Source of the DNA: WVXP01 sp964348095
Lineage (GTDB): Bacteria; Desulfobacterota; BSN033; WVXP01
NCBI GenBank assembly: GCA_964348095.1
Contig: CAYGBK010000015.1
Span: forward strand, 1-64,000
Reading direction: 5' to 3'
DNA length: 64,000 nucleotides
The notes under the pieces were generated by a model. It searched no databases. It saw only the letters and a program-made list of their open reading frames with translations, and had not been told where the DNA came from. Made by a program: the position numbers and the translations under genes. This document shows positions 6,993-15,681 of the stretch, in pieces (position 1 is the first letter of the stretch; the number at the start of each line of letters is the position of its first letter).

Positions 6993-9170
6993 GTGTTCGG
7001 TTATCGCAGAAACACTGGTTTTCGAAGATACCTGAGACTGGCTAAAAACACGCTGAACAACAACTGGACGGGAAGCTACACAAAACCCTCGCCCAGACTC
7101 TATCCTCACCAGTGGAACTGGGATTCAGGTTTCATTGCCATCGGCTATTCCCATTATGATCAAAGACGGGCACAAAAGGAAATAATGTCTCTTTTCAAGG
7201 CACAGTGGCCCAATGGAATGTTACCCCAGATCGTTTTCAACGCCCGTGCCCTGGGGAACTATTTCCCTGAACCCGATTTCTGGCAGATACCTGGGGGCGG
7301 ACTGACCAGTGGTATCACTATGCCACCGCTTCACGCGACGGCATGCCTCCGTATCTACCAGTACGCGAGGCAGAGTGATGAAGCACGGAGTTTCTTGACA
7401 ACCATGTATCCAAAACTGGTGGCCTCTCACCGGTATCTCTACCAGAGCAGGGATCCGAAAAAGACGGGCCTTGCATATATCAGACATCCTTGGGAATCAG
7501 GCCTGGATAATTCCCCAACATGGGATAGCCCTCTCGAGAAGATGAGGATCGACAAAAAGGCCCTTCCACCATATGAACGGAAGGACCTTAACCACGGGAT
7601 CCCTGCTGAACAGCGTCCCAGTGATGACCACTACGATCGATACGTTTACCTTGTCGATCTTTTTCGGAGGTATCGATACGACGAAGGGTCGATCTACCGG
7701 GAATCTCCATTTCTTGTTCAGGATGTGTTGTTCAACTCGGTTCTGTCAAGAGCTAACCGTGATCTGTCGGAAATAGGGAAAATACTGAAGATGGATACGG
7801 GAGAGGTGAAAGAATGGACAACCGAGACGACTCGTGCCCTTCGTCAGAATCTCTGGTGTGAGAATTGTAGCCACTTCGAGGCATTCGATCTTGTCCAGGA
7901 GGAGTTCATCCATACGTCAACGGTTGCCACCTTCATGCCTTTGTTCGGTCGGGCCGCCTCAACCGCCCAGGCGGAGCGCCTCTATGAGTATCTCAACTCA
8001 ATCGCCTTTTGCGAATTGCACCAGGGTAACTGTTTTACCGTGCCGACACATGACATGACCCAAAAGGGCTATGATCCCCAGAATTACTGGCGGGGACCGA
8101 TCTGGATCAATATTAACTGGATGCTCTCCCAGGGTCTCCAGGCATATGGCTACAGGGAAAAGACCGACGCCATGAAAAAAGACTTGGCTCAGCTTCCGAT
8201 CCGGTTCGGTTTTCACGAATACTTTGACTCCCAGACAGGGGAAGGCTACGGCTCTGACAATTTCTCTTGGACGGCGGCACTCCTCATCGACCTCATCAGC
8301 GACTATTATGAAGAGGACAGAAATCGGTTTGGCTGGTTTGGATTGGGTGGCGTTCGTCGGCTGAAGCGATGCCGAATCCTCAACGCTATCGATGGTGTCA
8401 GATCCGACACAATGGCTGACGTTGCATCCGCCCTGAAGGCTGGCTTAGGGGACCTCAAAGATAAATTCTTCGATATGAACAGAGGGCTGGTCGATTATGA
8501 ATCGATGAAGAGATCTCCCGAGTATGCGGAATATCAGAAGAGGGTGACTCAACTCAAACAGTTTGATTTGGCCCAGCTCGTAACGCGGGAGCAGAAGTTG
8601 GCATTCTGGATTAACCTTTACAACGTCCTTGTGGTCCATGGGATTGTTGACCTCGGTATCAGCGCATCGGTCAGGGAAGTCCCCGATTTCTTCCGCAACA
8701 TTTCCTACCAAATCGGGGAGTTCTTGTTTTCTCCCGATGACATAGAACACGGCGTTCTCAGGGGAAATGCCCGACCACCTTATGGGATCTTTTCTCGATT
8801 CAGAGGAGGCGATAGACGTCGACAGTTCATCCTAGACGAGGTCGATCCCAGAATCCATTTTGCCTTGGTGTGCGGCTCCCGGTCTTGTGCCCCAATTCGG
8901 TTCTACAAGGCAGACCATATCTATGATCAGCTGGATCTGGCAGCAAGGAATTTTATCAACAGTTCAGAAGTGATCATTTTGCCGGAGAAAGACAAGATTT
9001 TTTTATCACAGATTTTTCGTTGGTATGAAAGGGATTTTGGAGGGAAAAAGGGCGTGTTTCAGTTTCTCCTTCGATATCTCGATAGGGACGAGCGGTCGAG
9101 ATTTCTCGAGAACCACATGGATCGAATAATCACTGAGTACCTGTTCTACGACTGGAATCTGAACCATTGA
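6993..9170 (+). CDS. GH63-like glycosidase fused to a DUF547 domain
   Basis: 725 residues from GTG 6993, with AGGAG 8 nt upstream. Residues ~1-445 are an (alpha/alpha)6-barrel glycosidase of the GH63/mannosylglycerate-hydrolase type: NWDSGF (W43-D44-S45), NYWRGPIW (about 362) and GYGSDNFSWTAA. From about 455 to the end it is a DUF547 domain: AFWINLYN and FALVCGSRSCAP are its hallmark motifs. No signal peptide is seen, so the glycosidase is probably cytoplasmic, perhaps acting on a compatible-solute glycoside or other oligosaccharide. DUF547 has no established activity. The reading frame is intact through the joint, which argues for a genuine fusion. The gene starts 42 bp after the acyl-CoA dehydrogenase stop. 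Confidence 0.8.
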   Translation: MFGYRRNTGFRRYLRLAKNTLNNNWTGSYTKPSPRLYPHQWNWDSGFIAIGYSHYDQRRAQKEIMSLFKAQWPNGMLPQIVFNARALGNYFPEPDFWQIPGGGLTSGITMPPLHATACLRIYQYARQSDEARSFLTTMYPKLVASHRYLYQSRDPKKTGLAYIRHPWESGLDNSPTWDSPLEKMRIDKKALPPYERKDLNHGIPAEQRPSDDHYDRYVYLVDLFRRYRYDEGSIYRESPFLVQDVLFNSVLSRANRDLSEIGKILKMDTGEVKEWTTETTRALRQNLWCENCSHFEAFDLVQEEFIHTSTVATFMPLFGRAASTAQAERLYEYLNSIAFCELHQGNCFTVPTHDMTQKGYDPQNYWRGPIWININWMLSQGLQAYGYREKTDAMKKDLAQLPIRFGFHEYFDSQTGEGYGSDNFSWTAALLIDLISDYYEEDRNRFGWFGLGGVRRLKRCRILNAIDGVRSDTMADVASALKAGLGDLKDKFFDMNRGLVDYESMKRSPEYAEYQKRVTQLKQFDLAQLVTREQKLAFWINLYNVLVVHGIVDLGISASVREVPDFFRNISYQIGEFLFSPDDIEHGVLRGNARPPYGIFSRFRGGDRRRQFILDEVDPRIHFALVCGSRSCAPIRFYKADHIYDQLDLAARNFINSSEVIILPEKDKIFLSQIFRWYERDFGGKKGVFQFLLRYLDRDERSRFLENHMDRIITEYLFYDWNLNH

Positions 9171-9224
9171 CAGGCGACTGTGTCTCTCCCCTTATGCGGT
9201 TTAGATCGATGATTTGGCCAGCAC

Positions 9225-10286
9225 TTATGGTTCACGAGGAAACTTTTCTTCTCGAATGACCGATATCGGCTTGCCAGTCCTGGCCTCAACCAGATGGTTC
9301 CTCACGACCCTAAGAATCTTTTTTGAAAAGACCTTTCCGGCAATTTCGTCTATTGCCTCTTGTGTTATCTTTTGAAATTCCTCCAGTTCTTGAGGGGAAA
9401 GCTCTACCAACTTGATGCCCTCCCGAGTCATCACCTCGAGTGCCTCTTCGTTGTCCCCTCGGCTTTCGGCATTAATGGGGGCGACGTGTTTTTGGAACGA
9501 CTCTTTGAGGACCCCCTGGTGTTCCTGAGGGATACGATCGAATGCCTTCTGAGTCATGACAACCGCACCCATGGAGAAACTCAGGGGCGCTCGAGTGATG
9601 TACTTGACTTTGGTGAACCACTGAAGAGCAACGGCCCCAAAAGGCGTGCTGTAGATGACATCGACTAGCCCCGTCTGAAGGGCCAGCAGGACATCTGAGA
9701 TTCCCAAAGGAACGGGTGAAACGCCTGCTTTCTCGAAAACGGCCTGACTCATTGGATCGCCTTCAGGCATCCACACCTTCGCATTGCGAACGGCTCCCAC
9801 GCTTGACATGGGTTTGTTTGACATCATGTAAATGAAACCAATCTCTGACCAGCCGAGAAGAATATATCCCTTCTTTTCCAGAATCTTTTCGAAACGGGTT
9901 GAGGTCTTGGACAAGACATGGTCTACTTCTTCATAGGTCTGGAAAAGAAAGGGAGTTCCCAATACCTGGAGCTCTTTGTCAATCTCACCTACGCCCAGAC
10001 CGGTAAGCCCAGCAATGTGAATCTGACCAATCCGCATCTTTCGTAACACAGTATGGTCGTCACCCATAACGCCGCCAGGATAGGCCCTCATTTTCACCGT
10101 CCCATCTGTTCGAGATAACAATTCACGGTTCGCCTGCTTGAAGGCCTTCATCCAAGGGCTGCCCTCTGGAGCCAGGGTGGCAAACTTTAAGATGATCTGC
10201 TTTTCCTCTGCGGACGCAGGAGGTGATAAAACCAGCAAGAGTCCTATCATCAAAAGAAACCAGAGAGCCATCTGTCGTGAAATCAT
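9225..10286 (-). CDS. dctP: TRAP transporter solute-binding protein, DctP family (orphan)
   Basis: 353 residues with a clear Sec signal peptide (residues 1-26, hydrophobic core then PPASA). DctP proteins capture organic acids in the periplasm and deliver them to the DctQ/DctM membrane subunits. Motifs include LKFATLAPEGS, YPGGVMGDD, GTPFLF and the substrate-carboxylate region KVWMPEGDP. It is plainly a paralogue of the binding protein at 51292-52305, which shares most of these motifs. Here no DctQ, DctM or TatT gene is adjacent, so it must either work with the membrane subunits at 49533-51292 or act as a sensor or orphan receptor. Confidence 0.92.
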   Translation of the reverse strand: MISRQMALWFLLMIGLLLVLSPPASAEEKQIILKFATLAPEGSPWMKAFKQANRELLSRTDGTVKMRAYPGGVMGDDHTVLRKMRIGQIHIAGLTGLGVGEIDKELQVLGTPFLFQTYEEVDHVLSKTSTRFEKILEKKGYILLGWSEIGFIYMMSNKPMSSVGAVRNAKVWMPEGDPMSQAVFEKAGVSPVPLGISDVLLALQTGLVDVIYSTPFGAVALQWFTKVKYITRAPLSFSMGAVVMTQKAFDRIPQEHQGVLKESFQKHVAPINAESRGDNEEALEVMTREGIKLVELSPQELEEFQKITQEAIDEIAGKVFSKKILRVVRNHLVEARTGKPISVIREEKFPREP

Positions 10287-10711
10287 GGCAACCTCCCCCC
10301 GGAGAAGTCTGACGATAAACGGCTGGGTTAAAGCAGAGGTCTGAAGAATCTTACGGCCTCATGCACACACACCCTCGGCCGACGGGCGAACTCAACCATT
10401 GCTTCGGACCCCGAATGCTAACCGGTAAATGCATCGTCGTCTCCTGAGACTACATAGATTCGCATAGGAAATTCAAGCCATAATGAGACCTTGTTGATGA
10501 TATCTCTGGCCCTTGTGAGCCCAGCAACCGAGGCAGCCATGACTAACGCCGCCGCGCCCACACAGACTCTCTCATATAATTTATAACGCTTCACCTCTAT
10601 TTTCAGCCGCCTTTGCTATGATAAAGGGAACTGATTCATTCTTATATAATTTTGTAAATCGACTAAATTAGTTAATATAATTAGAAAATTATATACAGAA
10701 TCATAATTAAT
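10287..10711. other. Intergenic region with an AT-rich island
   Basis: No convincing gene. The first ~330 bp have ordinary composition and contain only short open stretches; from about 10620 onward the DNA becomes strongly AT-rich, unlike its surroundings, and leads into the promoter of the serine protease gene. Confidence 0.6.
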
Positions 10712-10740
10712 TTTACAATAAAGTGGAAATATGTTATATT
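10712..10740 (+). promoter_or_regulatory. Sigma-70-type promoter of the serine protease gene
   Basis: TTTACA (10712-10717) and TATATT (10735-10740) are separated by 17 bp, within the AT-rich island and 47 bp before the ATG at 10787. The upstream A/T tracts could act as an UP element. Confidence 0.6.
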
Positions 10741-10786
10741 TATTTAGGTAAGAAAGATCGCCGGTTCCTCATACGGAGGAATTCAC

Positions 10787-11785
10787 ATGTTTGTTTCTCG
10801 GCCTGGGTCCGCATCATTGACCACAATGCGACGAGGCTTTTCAGTCTCTAAAGCCATTGCCTCGATCCTGCTCGCTACGCTCCTGCTCGTCACGCTGCAA
10901 AACTGTGTGGCGTGGAGAGACGACCTTTCTTCTGTGGAAAACAAAGCATCGAAGATTGAGGAGAATCTGGAGCAGTTGCACAGGGAGATGGAGCAGAGGT
11001 TTGCCCTCTTAGAAAACCGAGACGGTCGGTACGACTATAACAATGTTCTGCTCGCCAATCGGCGTGTGTTGGATCGGGTCATCGATTCAATCGTTAGAAT
11101 CCATACAGAGACTCTTTTTGAGGCCAGCCACGCATCCGAGCCAGTACCGAGAGATTCAAGAGGTGTGGGGATTGTCTTTGGCTCGTACGTCCTCACTCTC
11201 AATCACGTGGTGACACAGAAAAGCCTCGAGGCCGATACCCCCTTTGGAAGGATCACCCTTCCCTCGACTAAACTTGAGGAGAAGACCTATCTTGTTTCCA
11301 GCGAAAGCAGGCTCATCTTGAAAGCGGTCTTGAAGGACCCGCAACTAGACATTGCCTTGTTTGAAATTCCCGCGAATAATCTGAATCTCGGCTCCCTTGA
11401 CTGTCCCGTTGGAAATAGCGATGAACTGACGGTGGGGACTTTTCTTTATATTATTGGGAATCCCCTCAACTCGGGAGTCAACACGAGGGAAGGGATCGTC
11501 AGTGCCGTTTTGGGTCTGCAAGGCACAGAAATATCGACCCGACGAAGCGATCTCTTCGTGATCTCAAATGGCGTCCTACCCGGTGACAGTGGCGCCCCAG
11601 TTCTAGCTTTGAGAGACGGTGTACCTGAATTGGTAGGCCTTGTCCAGGGAACTGTCGGCAGTACAAGGATAGGGTGGGCTATCAAGATCAATTCGATCCG
11701 AGAGGCATTGTCCCAGTTCCTCGGCGAGGATCTCTGTGTGGGTCAACACGCAGTTGCCTATCAAAATCGAGACGATCCGTCCTAA
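10787..11785 (+). CDS. Membrane-anchored or exported trypsin-like serine protease
   Basis: 332 residues, with CGGAGGAATTCAC directly before the ATG. The N-terminus has a basic stretch and a hydrophobic segment (about 20-40) ending in LQNC, which is not a good lipobox, so the protein may be anchored by an uncleaved signal. Residues 45-80 look like a short coiled coil. The S1-type catalytic triad is visible: H140 (LTLNHVV), D188 (PQLDIALFEI) and S268 (LPGDSGAPVL). No PDZ domain follows, unlike DegP. It probably degrades or processes envelope proteins; substrates are unknown. Confidence 0.82.
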   Translation: MFVSRPGSASLTTMRRGFSVSKAIASILLATLLLVTLQNCVAWRDDLSSVENKASKIEENLEQLHREMEQRFALLENRDGRYDYNNVLLANRRVLDRVIDSIVRIHTETLFEASHASEPVPRDSRGVGIVFGSYVLTLNHVVTQKSLEADTPFGRITLPSTKLEEKTYLVSSESRLILKAVLKDPQLDIALFEIPANNLNLGSLDCPVGNSDELTVGTFLYIIGNPLNSGVNTREGIVSAVLGLQGTEISTRRSDLFVISNGVLPGDSGAPVLALRDGVPELVGLVQGTVGSTRIGWAIKINSIREALSQFLGEDLCVGQHAVAYQNRDDPS

Positions 11786-12080
11786 ACACCACAGGTCGAT
11801 ACAGGGACCCTACCTTCGCCGTCCAAAGGTGAAAGTCACAGGTCTTCTCCTACCATTGGCTGACGGCCGTCGAAGACCCTCCGCAAGGATGGACTCCCAG
11901 GTGATGGTCACAGGGTCACCGCTTACACGGGATGACACGAACCGTATCCAATCCCCTCGTCGAGGAACAGGACTAGGTAATCTCCTCTTCGAGAATTGTT
12001 TTTCCGCCCCCGGGTGGAATATTGGTCAATGGGAAGGAGAAGCAGCACCCACCTCATATCCGAAGCTTCCAATTATGGCA
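11786..12080. other. Convergent intergenic region
   Basis: This lies between the stop codons of the serine protease and homocysteine methyltransferase genes. A weak GGTGA...TCACC stem occurs near 11899-11921; otherwise I see no gene or terminator. Confidence 0.5.
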
Positions 12081-12953
12081 TCACCTTTCCTCCAGTAAAC
12101 CAGCCACAGCGCGAATGTGATCCGGAGATGTTCCGCAACATCCACCGACAAGACGTGCACCGGCCCGAAAGCACTCGGCAATACCCGCCGCAAAGGTTGT
12201 TGGGTCCATTTCGTACCGTGTTACCTTGTCAACTAATTTGGGTTTGCCTGCATTGGGTTGTGCCACAATAGGCAGTGACGTTGCTGATTGAAGGACTGAT
12301 ACGACAACGCCCATCTGAAATGGATCGAGACTGCCGCAGTTGGCGCCGATACCATCTGCTCCCGTTGCCATGATCTTTTTCGCACACTCCTCTGCGGAGT
12401 TACCCATAATTGTTCTTCCCCCTTTTTCCTCTGTCGTGAACGCCATCGAGACAATGACAGGAAGCAAAGAATTATCTCTACAGGCACGAAGCGCGCATAG
12501 CGCCTCCCGTAGATCAAACATAGTCTCAATGATAAATCCATCCACACCACCTTCTGCCAGGATCTCAGCCTGCTCCTTGAACGCCTGGTAAAACTCTGAC
12601 TCCTTGTAGGTCCCATAGGGTTCAAGAAGCTGCCCTGTCGAGCCGATATCTCCCAGCACATAATGATCGTTGTCAGCGGCCTGCTTTGCCAGTTCAGTTC
12701 CTGCTCGATTCACCTCCACCACTCCGACGTCAACATGATGTGTCTCGATATAGAGGCGGTTCATTGCTAGGGTATTGGTAATCAGGGCATCACATCCACA
12801 CTGAGCATATTCTCGATGGATCTCCAGCACCACCTGAGGGTTCGTCAGATTATTCTGACCCCCAGGTTTCAAACCACGCTTTTCCTGCCGAGTTCCCATC
12901 GCTCCGTCAAGGAGAATCCTCTTTTGAGTTTGGATGAAGGTTAGAAAATCCAC
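12081..12953 (-). CDS. Homocysteine S-methyltransferase family protein
   Basis: 290 residues forming one complete homocysteine-binding TIM-barrel domain. The family transfers a methyl group from S-methylmethionine, betaine or, in MetH, methyl-cobalamin to homocysteine. The N-terminal LLDGAMGT motif is present, as are the three zinc ligands: C206 in GANCGS and the pair C272-C273 in GGCCGT. There are no cobalamin- or folate-binding domains in this gene, so it is either a stand-alone methyltransferase or one half of a split MetH whose other parts lie elsewhere. The methyl donor cannot be inferred. Confidence 0.88.
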   Translation of the reverse strand: MDFLTFIQTQKRILLDGAMGTRQEKRGLKPGGQNNLTNPQVVLEIHREYAQCGCDALITNTLAMNRLYIETHHVDVGVVEVNRAGTELAKQAADNDHYVLGDIGSTGQLLEPYGTYKESEFYQAFKEQAEILAEGGVDGFIIETMFDLREALCALRACRDNSLLPVIVSMAFTTEEKGGRTIMGNSAEECAKKIMATGADGIGANCGSLDPFQMGVVVSVLQSATSLPIVAQPNAGKPKLVDKVTRYEMDPTTFAAGIAECFRAGARLVGGCCGTSPDHIRAVAGLLEER

Positions 12954-13348
12954 TCATGCCTCCCGTGCGTCGCGTCAAATAATCATATCACAAGTTCAGT
13001 CGCAAGTACCGAAATTGGCTGATCGTGGACCTATATGAGATTTCAGGCGTAAATCAGTAGCGTCTGTACCAATCACTGACTCCAGATTTCATCTTGGACT
13101 GAACAGATTGGCAGAGAGAAGTAAGCCAAAATCATCCCTCTTTTCCTTGGCCAGAGAGAAGGATTCAGGAGACTGTTAGACCGATCCGCCATCTCAGGTC
13201 TGGCATTGGACAGGGTTTTTCATCACGGCGACTTATGCGTTGTGTCAATGGGACAAAAGAATGGGGGTTCTTATCTCAAATCTTTTTTTTTGGAATAATT
13301 TCACCGAAAGATTGTCTTAAATAAGACAGAAAGGAGGTGAAAGGTTCC
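12954..13348. other. Intergenic leader upstream of small basic ORF
   Basis: No gene is apparent. A long T-tract occurs near 13283-13292 and a short TGTCTTA/TAAGACA inverted repeat near 13313-13328, directly before the ribosome site of the small gene at 13349. Confidence 0.5.
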
Positions 13349-13468
13349 ATGAAGAGATTCGAAAGAAAAAGGGTAAGAAGGGGAGGCTATCTGTCTCCTT
13401 TCCGACGACGATCGCTGGCATATGACGAGCGAGCTTTTCTGAGTCACTCAAAGAAGGCTACATGGTGA
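13349..13468 (+). CDS. Small highly basic peptide, unknown function
   Basis: This 39-residue open frame begins MKRFERKRVRR and is rich in Arg and Lys (about a third of its residues), with no hydrophobic segment. It has a near-perfect ribosome site, AAGGAGGTGA at 13331-13340, 8 nt before the ATG, and an intrinsic terminator begins 12 nt after the stop. That combination makes a self-contained translated unit likely. Composition suggests nucleic-acid or ribosome binding, but I recognise no family. Confidence 0.5.
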   Translation: MKRFERKRVRRGGYLSPFRRRSLAYDERAFLSHSKKATW

Positions 13469-13480
13469 GCATCCGCCGAA

Positions 13481-13504
13481 ACTGGCCTTGACGGGCCGGT
13501 TTTT
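13481..13504 (+). terminator. Intrinsic terminator after the small basic gene
   Basis: ACTGGCC (13481-13487) pairs with GGCCGGT (13494-13500) with one G-U pair, and is followed by TTTTT. It closes the small transcription unit at 13349-13468. Confidence 0.75.
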
Positions 13505-13614
13505 CACGCTGTATTCGGGGAGTTCCAGCGTGGTGAATCGGATTTTCGGGTTCAGGTCAACAATCAACAAAATCGATTGGAGGAGAAGATAGGAAAAAAA
13601 GACGTTCGACGATA

Positions 13615-14067
13615 TTGAGTTTGATCGTTCTACTCGGCGTGGCAACTGGTACGATTTACGCGCAAGGAGTATTGAAGCCAAGCACCAGTTCACCGGAGGA
13701 GGTAGTAGCGGCACGTAAATTCGCGATGCAAGTCATAGGGTCTAATGTTGGCGAAATTCGTGCAAAAATCAAGGCTGGAAACATAAAAGATGTTGCGGCT
13801 AATGCTGGAAGTATAGCCGCACTGGCCACTTTCCTGCCACTTGTCTATAAGGAGGAGTATGACGAGGTCTATCCTGTAGCAGGATCTGAATACTTCTATA
13901 AGGCAGAAATACCTGATGTCGTGGCAGCCTTTGCGAACCTGAGAGTGCAGGCTGAAGAGCTCATGAAGTTTGCGGATGCGGGTGACAGATCCGGGGTTGA
14001 AACCCAAACACGTAACCTACTTGGTGCATGCGGAGGCTGTCACAAACCAGCCAGAGGAAAATATTAA
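13615..14067 (+). CDS. Cytochrome c' -like haem protein
   Basis: 150 residues from TTG 13615. The C-terminal haem motif ACGGCHK (C139, C142, H143) close to the end, preceded by four amphipathic helices, is the cytochrome c' arrangement; these periplasmic proteins bind NO or other small ligands or carry electrons. A signal sequence is present. The frame continues upstream, RKKRRSTILS before the hydrophobic core, giving a proper basic n-region, and a strong GGAGGAGAAG site lies at 13579-13588; yet no ATG, GTG or TTG occurs at the right distance. The true start is therefore unclear and a base may be missing near 13590. Confidence 0.8.
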   Translation: MSLIVLLGVATGTIYAQGVLKPSTSSPEEVVAARKFAMQVIGSNVGEIRAKIKAGNIKDVAANAGSIAALATFLPLVYKEEYDEVYPVAGSEYFYKAEIPDVVAAFANLRVQAEELMKFADAGDRSGVETQTRNLLGACGGCHKPARGKY

Positions 14068-14559
14068 TCCCTTCGACCAACAGCCTAAGATTAGCGGCGG
14101 AGCGGGGTGAGTCACCCCGCTCTTCTGCTACTTAGTTATTACTCCCTAGGACAACAAAGGAAGAGAGCATTAGAGTCGTATACCGGAAGAGGGGCCGTGA
14201 GTAACGTGATCGGGTTCCGACCCTGTATTGGGAAAGTGTCTTCTGTATTCCGGTAGGCTGGATGAGATGCGTTTGGTGTTCTGTTTTCACCAGCCAAAGA
14301 AATGACGGGAGAGGCGTTCCCACAGTGGATCGGTCAGCATGATTTCTTCCCTAAGTCAGACCGACCTGCCCAAGCTAATCCGAATGTCAAGAGTGGGGTA
14401 TTGGGGGAAATGTCAATATTTCACAAGAGTCTTTTATTCCCGTAAACCCTGTCTGCTCAATCTAAATCCAAATCTGCCTGTCTTGTTTTTTTCCCTCAAT
14501 CCCTTAAAATGGATGCCAACAGAACGTGGTGAAAGAACGCTGAGTCGATCTAATCTATA
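14068..14559. other. Intergenic region downstream of cytochrome c'
   Basis: Contains the perfect hairpin at 14100-14122 and a region with no convincing gene before the sigma factor. I see no clear promoter match. Confidence 0.5.
14100..14122 (+). terminator. GC-rich hairpin after cytochrome c' gene
   Basis: A 23-nt perfect inverted repeat, GAGCGGGGTGA / TCACCCCGCTC around a single G, lies 33 bp after the stop. The run that follows (TTCTGCTACTT) is only moderately T-rich, so it may be a weak or bidirectional terminator. Confidence 0.5.
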
Positions 14560-15147
14560 ATGCTTGCCGGAAGAAAGAATCGAGTTATGGACGCTGCACG
14601 GCACCACACCCCTACTATAATCGCAACGCTTGTCGACAATCACCAGCGCTTCCTTTCGTTCCTCACGCGTCGTGTGGGTAATCCATCCGACGCCGAGGAA
14701 ATCCTCCAGGCTGCCTTCGTCAAGGGCGTGGAGAAATCGGATTCGATTCGCGACGGCGAGACCGTCGTGGCGTGGTTCTATCGCCTGCTGCGAAACGCGG
14801 TTATCGATTACTACCGCCACCGGGATGCCGAACGCCGTGCGTTGGAACGCGTGGCTGGAATGGGCACTGAAACGGAGTCCGTGAAAGCAGATTTCGAAAG
14901 TGCCGTTTGCCAGTGTGTGAATGATCTGTTGCCGACCCTAAAGAACGACTATGCTGTGCTGCTCAGGCGTGTTGACTTGGAGGGCGTAAGTATTCCAGAA
15001 GTCGCGAAGGAGGCAGGCATCACAGAGAACAACACACGGGTGAAACTCCACCGCGCCCGGACAACCCTGCGCAAACAGCTCGAGATAAGCTGTGGAAGCT
15101 GCGCCGAGCATGGGTGCCTCGACTGCACCTGCCAGCGGCCCGACTGA
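14560..15147 (+). CDS. ECF-type RNA polymerase sigma factor with cysteine-rich tail
   Basis: 195 residues from ATG 14560; ATG 14587 (MDAARHH) is an alternative with GGAAGAAAG about 10 nt upstream. Region 2 spans about 20-85 (DAEEILQAAFVKG, then WFYRLLRNAVIDYYR) and region 4 about 125-175 (GVSIPEVAKEAGITENNTRVKLHRAR). The C-terminus CGSCAEHGCLDCTC carries five cysteines and could bind metal or sense redox state, as in some metal- or stress-responsive ECF factors. No anti-sigma factor is adjacent. Genes downstream encode an SMR exporter and a methyltransferase. Confidence 0.88.
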   Translation: MLAGRKNRVMDAARHHTPTIIATLVDNHQRFLSFLTRRVGNPSDAEEILQAAFVKGVEKSDSIRDGETVVAWFYRLLRNAVIDYYRHRDAERRALERVAGMGTETESVKADFESAVCQCVNDLLPTLKNDYAVLLRRVDLEGVSIPEVAKEAGITENNTRVKLHRARTTLRKQLEISCGSCAEHGCLDCTCQRPD

Positions 15148-15249
15148 ACCACGAAGCCCCCCGGTGTAATGCCTGCCCATGTCATCCGTCTACCTCGGTG
15201 AAGAGTCATACAGTACCCGTCGTCAAACCAATTTAGAAATGGGAGTGAG

Positions 15250-15576
15250 ATGCAATACTGGTTCTACCTTGCTTGGGCCATACTTCTTGAGGTTGCCGGT
15301 ACGACGTCAATGAAGCTATCCAAAGGCTTCACGAACCCAGTTCCGTCTATTCTGCTCTTTGTATTCTACCCGGCTTCGTTTGTGGCATTTACGTTCGCGC
15401 TGCGAAGGGTTGATATCGGTTTTGGCTATGCAGCCTGGTCTGGTGTGGGTACCGCCTTAATAGCTACAATTGGAATTCTTTATTTTCGGGAACCTGCTAC
15501 GGCCCTTAAGCTCGTCAGCATTGGATTCATTATTGCTGGTGTTTTCGGACTCAATCTTAGCGGAGCTAACCATTGA
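15250..15576 (+). CDS. Small multidrug resistance (SMR) family transporter
   Basis: 108 residues with four transmembrane helices, the standard SMR size. These proteins export cationic drugs, guanidinium or similar ions by proton exchange as dimers. The essential membrane glutamate E14 is present (WAILLEVAGTTSMK), as are the conserved GxGxA-type residues of helix 3 (AAWSGVGTALIA). A GGGAGTGAG ribosome site precedes the ATG. It starts about 100 bp after the sigma factor, which may control it. EmrE-like versus guanidinium-exporter type cannot be decided with certainty. Confidence 0.88.
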   Translation: MQYWFYLAWAILLEVAGTTSMKLSKGFTNPVPSILLFVFYPASFVAFTFALRRVDIGFGYAAWSGVGTALIATIGILYFREPATALKLVSIGFIIAGVFGLNLSGANH

Positions 15577-15681
15577 ACATTAAATGCCTTCATAATGTTC
15601 TTCGGACGCAACAAGATCTCGTGGCGTTTTGGGGTAGACGCCTTGCAAGCGCCCCTTAGCGGCAATGAGATAAGGAGGTAT

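Noticed and set aside
10418..10575. Minus-strand open stretch reading GAAALVMAASVAGLTRARDI ... YVVSGDDDAFTG, resembling a fragment of a known enzyme.
   Set aside because: The likeness could be to dihydrodipicolinate-synthase-type or enoyl-CoA-hydratase-type enzymes, but it is too short and ambiguous, and no flanking homology continues.
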